Assembly (NCBI GenBank): GCA_022361075.1
Contig: JAKSBQ010000035.1
Span: forward strand, 1 to 38,435
Reading direction: 5' to 3'
DNA length: 38,435 nt
Origin: Opitutales bacterium
GTDB lineage: Bacteria > Verrucomicrobiota > Verrucomicrobiia > Opitutales > JAFGAQ01
Part shown: piece by piece, positions 33,871-38,435 of the stretch
Layout: each line of letters opens with the position of its first letter
Position numbering within the stretch: the first letter of the stretch is position 1
The notes under the pieces: model-generated
Told to the model about the DNA's origin: nothing
Seen by the model: only the letters and a program-made list of their open reading frames with translations
The model's database searches: none
Program-made: the position numbers and the translations under genes

Positions 33871-33912
33871 AGCGGTTGATCAGTCCCGACGTGTCGGGAC
33901 CGCTCAGCCGCT
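33871..33912. repeat. 20-bp-arm hairpin between ferritin and nifE
   Basis: The left arm 33871-33890 and right arm 33893-33912 pair at 17 of 20 positions around a two-base centre; the inner part GTCCCGAC / GTCGGGAC is perfect. There is no T-run, so it is not an ordinary terminator. It could stabilise or process the nif transcript, or be a REP-type element. Confidence 0.55.
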
Positions 33913-33961
33913 TGGGCGATGATAGCTTCGATAGTAGAATATTAGTTTTAGTTGCTTAAAT

Positions 33962-34456
33962 TCATGACTCGTCGCTCATTTCTTGCATGATGTGACGGTC
34001 GAGCGTATAAAGTGCGCCAGCGCATTGGGCGCGATCGGTAAGGGTGATCAGTTTGGCGGTCCAGGATTCCTCTTCGACTTGCTCTTCGACGAACTCAAGA
34101 AGGAAGGGGATGGAGCGAATCTCGCTGGTATCGCGGGCGATTTGATAACAGCCGATGATTTGATCGGTGTTTGATTTTTCCATCGTCCGGGCCTTGAGCG
34201 CCAATTCAGGAATGCTTTCGAATTCAGCTTGTGGTTTGCCGATTTCAGTTAGTATTGGATCGATGCCACGGTCCATTAGGTGCGTGAAAAACTTTTTGGA
34301 ATGCTCTCGCTCTTCTTCGGCCTGATCGAAGAAGAAACTCGCAAAACCATGGTAGTCGTTTGCCTCGCACCAGTAGGCGATGGCATCATAGGAATGAGCT
34401 GCAAACAGTTCGTAGTTCGCTTGCTCCTGAAGTGCAGTAATGAGTGATTCGTTCAC
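33962..34456 (-). CDS. Ferritin (FtnA-like) encoded inside the nif cluster
   Basis: 164 residues from GTG 34456. The ferroxidase centre is recognisable: Glu16 (ANYELFAAHSY), Glu49 and His52 (AEEEREHSKKF), Glu93 and a Glu-Gln pair near 125-126 (EFVEEQVEEE), in positions matching E. coli FtnA E17, E50, H53, E94 and Q127. It should form a 24-mer that oxidises and stores iron. Its place between nifK and nifE, co-directional with spacers of 110 and 142 bp, suggests an iron reserve for the very iron-rich nitrogenase and its cofactor, or protection from iron/oxygen damage. That link is inference from position. Confidence 0.85.
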   Translation of the reverse strand: MNESLITALQEQANYELFAAHSYDAIAYWCEANDYHGFASFFFDQAEEEREHSKKFFTHLMDRGIDPILTEIGKPQAEFESIPELALKARTMEKSNTDQIIGCYQIARDTSEIRSIPFLLEFVEEQVEEESWTAKLITLTDRAQCAGALYTLDRHIMQEMSDES

Positions 34457-34507
34457 GTTAGGATGTTTTTAGTTTCTAAAATGACTGTTGCTGACGAGTG
34501 GAAAAGT

Positions 34508-34542
34508 GGGGCTGCGCCTGACTCTCTACCCTTCGCAGCCCC
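34508..34542 (-). terminator. Strong hairpin after nifK, possible attenuator
   Basis: GGGGCTGCG (34508-34516) pairs perfectly with CGCAGCCCC (34534-34542). On the minus strand it is followed by ACTTTTCC, a weak T-tract. It lies 24 bases after the nifK stop and before ferritin. It may partly end or stabilise nifHDK messages so that catalytic subunits outnumber downstream products. Confidence 0.5.
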
Positions 34543-34566
34543 TATGTGTTGGATGTGTGTATATAC

Positions 34567-35940
34567 CTACAAGATGAGTTCCACTTCGTGATCGGGATCT
34601 TCCCGGTCACGTTTGTCGAAGAATGCATCTGTAATTTTTTCCAGCGTGCGCATGGCACCTGTGTAACCCAGCAGTGGGAAAGCGCGGTGACCGACACGGT
34701 CCATGATTGGGAAACCAAAGCGAACGAACGGAAGGTTTTCTTCCTTAGCCACGAACTTGCCGTAGGTGTTACCTATCAATAGATCGACCGGATGGTTCTT
34801 GATCCATTGGTGCAGAAAGTGGATGTCGCTAAACGCCCTTGCCTCAACATCCGGATTCACATCCTTACAGATCTCCTTGATGCGGCGTTCGAAAGCCTTA
34901 CCGGGAGTGCCGGTGATCGCGATGGCAGGAATCATTCCTAGATCGACCACGAACTGTGTCATTGCCACGACGTGGTCGGGATCACCGAAGAGGGCGACTT
35001 TTTTGTCATAAGTGTATTGAGACATGTCACTGATCATGTCGATCAGGCGGCCGCGTTCCTTTTTAAGATCCTCAGGAACTTCCTTCTCGGCTGCGAGACG
35101 AAGCGCATCCACAAATGCGTCAGTTGCTTTCAGCCCGATCGGAAGATCCATGACCTTTCCAGGAACCTTGCACTTCTTCTCGAGCTTTTCGGCTGCGTCG
35201 GTAACTGATAGTGGACCCAGACCAATGGTTAGGAAGCTATCACCCATTGCCTTGAGCTCGTCGATAGTAGTGCCCGCATCCGGATACATCATGTATTCAC
35301 CGGTCTGTGGTGTATCGAGCACGTCGGAGGTGTCCGGTGCCAGGATGAAATCAATCCCGATCCACTCCGCAAGACGCTTGATCTCGCGCATATCGGATGG
35401 ATCCACCCAACCTGGGAAGATGTTCACTGTGTTTTTGGTTTCACCGGATGACTCCGCCATGTAGTTCACGAATGCGGTGACCATATTGGCGTAACCGGTT
35501 ACATGACTGCCCTGGAAACTAGGAGTGTTCGCATGGATGACGACTTTTCCTTCGGGCACCTTACCACCGTCAGTTGCCTTCTTGATGATCATGGGAATGT
35601 CATCACCAATTACCTCTGACAAACAAGTCGTGTGAACGGCTACCATCTCTGGATCGTAGATCGAGAAGATGTTGTCCAGTGAGGTTTGCAAGTTGGCCAA
35701 GCCACCGAATACCGACGCACCCTCAGTGAAGGAACTGGTCGTTGCAACGACTGGCTCCTTGTAGTGGCGAGTCAAGTGACTGCGGTGGTAGGCACAGCAT
35801 CCTTGAGAACCGTGGGAGTGTGGCATGCAACCTCGGATTCCGAGGGAAGCATACATCGCTCCGATGGGCTGACAGGTTTTTGCCGGATTGACCCGCAACG
35901 CTTTACGCTCGCGGATTTCAGCTGTAGTTCCGTCTAACAT
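34567..35940 (-). CDS. nifK: Nitrogenase MoFe protein beta subunit NifK (short form)
   Basis: 457 residues. P-cluster cysteines are Cys23 (CQPIGA), Cys48 (SHGSQGCC) and Cys106 (VHTTCLSEVIGDD), equivalent to Azotobacter beta-70, 95 and 153. The constant offset of 47 shows that the N-terminal extension of the long form is missing, as in Clostridium pasteurianum NifK. The C-terminal FPIMDRVGHRAFPLLGYTGA is typical. It forms the alpha2-beta2 MoFe protein with NifD, 33 bases upstream. AAAGGA nine bases before the ATG is a good Shine-Dalgarno. Confidence 0.97.
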   Translation of the reverse strand: MLDGTTAEIRERKALRVNPAKTCQPIGAMYASLGIRGCMPHSHGSQGCCAYHRSHLTRHYKEPVVATTSSFTEGASVFGGLANLQTSLDNIFSIYDPEMVAVHTTCLSEVIGDDIPMIIKKATDGGKVPEGKVVIHANTPSFQGSHVTGYANMVTAFVNYMAESSGETKNTVNIFPGWVDPSDMREIKRLAEWIGIDFILAPDTSDVLDTPQTGEYMMYPDAGTTIDELKAMGDSFLTIGLGPLSVTDAAEKLEKKCKVPGKVMDLPIGLKATDAFVDALRLAAEKEVPEDLKKERGRLIDMISDMSQYTYDKKVALFGDPDHVVAMTQFVVDLGMIPAIAITGTPGKAFERRIKEICKDVNPDVEARAFSDIHFLHQWIKNHPVDLLIGNTYGKFVAKEENLPFVRFGFPIMDRVGHRAFPLLGYTGAMRTLEKITDAFFDKRDREDPDHEVELIL

Positions 35941-35973
35941 TTTAAATTTTCCTTTCGATTTGAATGTTGGTGC

Positions 35974-37638
35974 TTAGGCTTCAACCTCCTCGAGCACAGG
36001 TTCAGCAGGAGGAACATCTCCAGCTTCATCCCATGGTGCACGGATCAGTGACCAAACCTTGGTGGACGTCATGCGATCGATTTCTTTGTAGAAGTTGATC
36101 GCACCTTTGAACCCTGCGTAAGGTCCTCCGTAGTCGTAACTATGAAGTTGCTTACACGGTACGCCCATCTTCTCGATGACGTATTTGTCCTTAATACCGG
36201 AGCCGATCACGTCGGGCTTGTAGAGTTCGATCAACTTGTCGAGCTCGTGGTGGGAGATGTCATCGATGACGAGGGTATCCTTCTTCATCTGACGCATCAT
36301 TCCTTCGTAATCGCTGAAGGTGAAACCGCTGTCTTCCAGCGACTTCTTTTTGTCAGCTGTTTTACGAGCATTGAAGCGCTCGGGATCAGGTTCAACCTTG
36401 AGTTCCTCAATGTTTCGACTGTCCGCATCGATCTTGATGTTGGGTAGCACGTCGCGGCCCTCATAGTCATCGCGGTGAGCAAACTCATATCCTGCACTGA
36501 TCACCTTCATGTCCATGTCTTCGAACAGGTCTTGATAGTGGTGAGCACGAGATCCCCCTACGAACAGGGCGGCTTTTTTACCTTTAGTGCGTGTTTTTAC
36601 GTCTTCGATCACCGGGCGAACGTCTGCCATTTCCGACGCAATGACTTCTTCCACACGATCGATGAGTTTTTTATCTCCAAAATACTCAGCAATCTTGCGG
36701 AGTGATTTCTTTGTAGACTCAACACCGATGAAGTTCACCTTGAACCATGGAATACCAAACTTGGTCTCCATCATTTCGGCCATGTAGTTGATCGAGCGGT
36801 GGCACATTACTACGTTCAGGTCTGCCATGTGACAGTTGCAGATTTCGTCGTAACTGACTCCACCAGAGAGGGTTCCGATAATTTTGATTCCACAAAGATG
36901 CAGGATGCGATCAATCTCCCAGGCGTCACCACCGATGTTGTATTCCCCAAGAATGTTAATGGTGTATTCGGCTTCCGAAGGAGTATCATCGAGCCCGATC
37001 ATGTGCTTGAACACCCCGTTGTTCGCAATGTGGTGACCTGCAGACTGACTCACGCCTTTGTATCCTTCACAGGAGAAACCAAAGATGTTGATGCCCAACT
37101 TCTCCTTCATTTGTTTACAGACCTGGTGCACGTCGTCGCCGATCAGACCTACCGGACAAGTCGAGTAGACGGAGATCGCCTTAGGCTTAAACTCGTCGTA
37201 TGCCTCCTGAATGGCGTCTGCTAAAAGTTTTTCACCACCGAATACGATGTGGTCCTCTTGCATGTCCGTAGACATGGAGTATTGCAGGTAGTTGGTCTCA
37301 CCTTCGGCGCGAATTTTAGTCATGTTCCGACGGGAAAGCCAGCTGTAGAATCCGCAACCAATCGGTCCGTGTGTGATGTGCAGGATGTCGTAAATCGGTC
37401 CAATAACCACCCCTTTACAACCCGCGTAGGAACAACCGCGTTGGGTGATGATACCCGGAACGGTTCGACTATTTGCCCCGATCTCCTCAGGTGTCGAGGG
37501 ATCTGAGTTTACCAAGATTTGTTTACCTCTCTTTTTGAGAGTCTTCTTGGGATAAATATTGAGCATCTCCTCACGAGCTTCTTCGGCCGATGGCCCTCCA
37601 CCCATTGGATGATCCTCTATGTTCTTATCTTCAGACAT
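35974..37638 (-). CDS. nifD: Nitrogenase MoFe protein alpha subunit NifD (with clostridial-type insertion)
   Basis: 554 residues. P-cluster ligands are Cys69 (QRGCSYAGCKG), Cys95 (HGPIGCGFYSW) and Cys161 (YSTCPVGLIGDD). FeMo-co is anchored by Cys279 (VVMCHRSINYM) and His499 (LHSYDYGGPYAGF); His202 in GVSQSAGHHIANN is the alpha-195 equivalent. All these residues are intact, indicating an active Mo nitrogenase. About 50 residues are inserted around 395-455 (EELKVEPDPERFNARKTADK), as in Clostridium pasteurianum-type NifD. nifH is 73 bases upstream, with a hairpin but no nifI genes between them. Confidence 0.97.
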   Translation of the reverse strand: MSEDKNIEDHPMGGGPSAEEAREEMLNIYPKKTLKKRGKQILVNSDPSTPEEIGANSRTVPGIITQRGCSYAGCKGVVIGPIYDILHITHGPIGCGFYSWLSRRNMTKIRAEGETNYLQYSMSTDMQEDHIVFGGEKLLADAIQEAYDEFKPKAISVYSTCPVGLIGDDVHQVCKQMKEKLGINIFGFSCEGYKGVSQSAGHHIANNGVFKHMIGLDDTPSEAEYTINILGEYNIGGDAWEIDRILHLCGIKIIGTLSGGVSYDEICNCHMADLNVVMCHRSINYMAEMMETKFGIPWFKVNFIGVESTKKSLRKIAEYFGDKKLIDRVEEVIASEMADVRPVIEDVKTRTKGKKAALFVGGSRAHHYQDLFEDMDMKVISAGYEFAHRDDYEGRDVLPNIKIDADSRNIEELKVEPDPERFNARKTADKKKSLEDSGFTFSDYEGMMRQMKKDTLVIDDISHHELDKLIELYKPDVIGSGIKDKYVIEKMGVPCKQLHSYDYGGPYAGFKGAINFYKEIDRMTSTKVWSLIRAPWDEAGDVPPAEPVLEEVEA

Positions 37639-37673
37639 GATGAAATTGTTTTAAGTTTCCAGTTGGTGAAAAT

Positions 37674-37696
37674 GGAGAGAGCACGAGGCTCTCCCC
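37674..37696 (-). repeat. Intercistronic hairpin between nifH and nifD
   Basis: On the minus strand GGGGAGAGC pairs with GCTCTCTCC (nine pairs, one G-U) over the loop CTCGT. No T-run follows, so read-through into nifD is expected. Such a hairpin could protect the 3' end of a nifH-only message, consistent with the need for excess NifH. Confidence 0.55.
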
Positions 37697-37711
37697 GTTT
37701 CTTTTTTATCC

Positions 37712-38435
<724 letters not shown>

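Overview
The window looks like the chromosome of a free-living Gram-negative heterotroph that fixes nitrogen, most likely a member of the Verrucomicrobiota (Opitutia-like) or a near relative in the PVC group. This rests on the mix of families: GH3 and GH97 glycosidases, DUF1028, a PQQ sugar dehydrogenase fused to cytochrome c, M56 peptidase fused to LamG, and ankyrin proteins. It also rests on the weakness or absence of Shine-Dalgarno sequences before many genes. The assignment is an inference from content, not from a marker gene.

Positions 1-14900 hold accessory and housekeeping genes. There is the tail of an unknown gene with a terminator, a DUF1801 / S41-peptidase pair, and an exported GH3 beta-glucosidase. 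These are followed by a response regulator with a decayed HD-GYP domain (coupled to a PPOX-like flavoprotein), a cytochrome c / PQQ sugar dehydrogenase, and the hflK-hflC pair closed by a clear terminator. Next come a small secreted acidic protein with its own terminator and a tight run of exported hydrolases (Tat-exported PHP-like protein, metallo-beta-lactamase-fold protein, ankyrin-MBL fusion). A DUF418 membrane protein ends this part.

Positions 14900-25800 begin with an overlapping carbohydrate operon (GH97, PD40 propeller protein, class C beta-lactamase-like hydrolase). Then come a DUF1028 protein, a VOC protein divergent from a double winged-helix regulator, a BlaI repressor overlapping an M56 sensor-peptidase that carries a LamG domain, and an orphan TPR sensor histidine kinase.

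Positions 25896-38435, all on the minus strand, are a nitrogen-fixation cluster. In transcription order it reads nifH (cut by the window edge), nifD, nifK, ferritin, nifE, nifN, nifB, a 2Fe-2S ferredoxin, nifV, draT, draG. Catalytic subunits, FeMo-co scaffold, FeMo-co precursor synthesis, homocitrate synthesis, iron storage and the reversible ADP-ribosylation switch for NifH are therefore side by side. The NifD insertion and short NifK are of the Clostridium pasteurianum kind, yet no nifI genes lie between nifH and nifD; the switch-off function appears to be carried by DraT/DraG.

The most striking non-coding structure is in this cluster. The whole nifE-nifN spacer is a roughly 266-bp element with ~31-bp terminal inverted repeats enclosing two long imperfect hairpins (MITE-like). 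A second, REPIN-like pair of inverted hairpins with compensatory base changes lies between nifV and draT. Several other spacers hold strong hairpins. draG has no ATG, GTG or TTG at the expected start; a CTG one base after the draT stop is the best candidate.
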